Shown: in pieces, positions 13,882-13,883 of the stretch
Numbering within the stretch: position 1 is the first letter of the stretch
Layout of the letters: every line of letters begins with the position of its first letter
Source of the DNA: Myxococcales bacterium
Lineage (GTDB): Bacteria > Myxococcota_A > Polyangia > Polyangiales > Polyangiaceae
DNA: 13,883 bases
Assembly: GCA_013298325.1 (NCBI GenBank)
Contig: JAAFHJ010000068.1
Span: forward strand, 1 to 13,883
Direction: 5' to 3'
The notes under the pieces: model-generated
Database searches by the model: none
What the model saw: only the letters and a program-made list of their open reading frames with translations
Told to the model about the DNA's origin: nothing
Program-made: the position numbers and the translations under genes

Positions 13882-13883
13882 GT

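Noticed and set aside
1..13883. CRISPR array, tRNA, rRNA, transposase, toxin-antitoxin or phage gene
   Set aside because: Looked for by eye on both strands; no regular direct repeats, cloverleaf or matching protein families were seen.

Overview
The window is GC-rich and densely coding, with strong G/C preference at third codon positions. Two large Ser/Thr protein kinases, a metzincin-type lipoprotein and several secreted or membrane proteins of unknown function point to a member of the Myxococcota (former Deltaproteobacteria). This placement is an inference from gene content, because no rRNA or other taxonomic marker is present.

Layout from left to right. The window opens inside rtcR, a sigma-54-dependent activator of RNA repair genes, whose N-terminal sensor half lies off the left edge. 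A four-domain S1 RNA-binding protein follows closely on the same strand, then a strong 15-bp stem-loop (2269-2304). Next come a two-pass membrane protein with a C-terminal RING-like zinc site, and a lipoprotein carrying a complete metzincin motif. This lipoprotein gene converges, with an 11-base gap, on pcnB (minus strand), a poly(A) polymerase-type nucleotidyltransferase. The gap between pcnB and the first kinase contains a cluster of palindromes, one of which recurs inside the kinase gene.

The second half holds kinase 1 (cytoplasmic, long disordered tail), then dnaK with a clear ribosome binding site and a hairpin just upstream of it. After dnaK come a rho-independent terminator and kinase 2, which has one membrane span and an extracytoplasmic domain. 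Kinase 2 converges, with a 4-base gap, on a minus-strand gene for a secreted protein of unknown family. The right edge contains what may be the last codons of another minus-strand gene, followed by a perfect hairpin.

How the genes relate: three encode RNA-linked functions (RtcR, the S1 protein, PcnB), but they do not form one operon. DnaK stands without grpE or dnaJ and is bracketed by two kinases. I found no CRISPR array, transposase, phage gene, tRNA or rRNA, and no convincing new multi-gene system. The most unusual signals are the recurring palindromic element at 6597-6661 and 7801-7830, the long hairpin at 2269-2304, and the uncharacterised membrane and secreted proteins.
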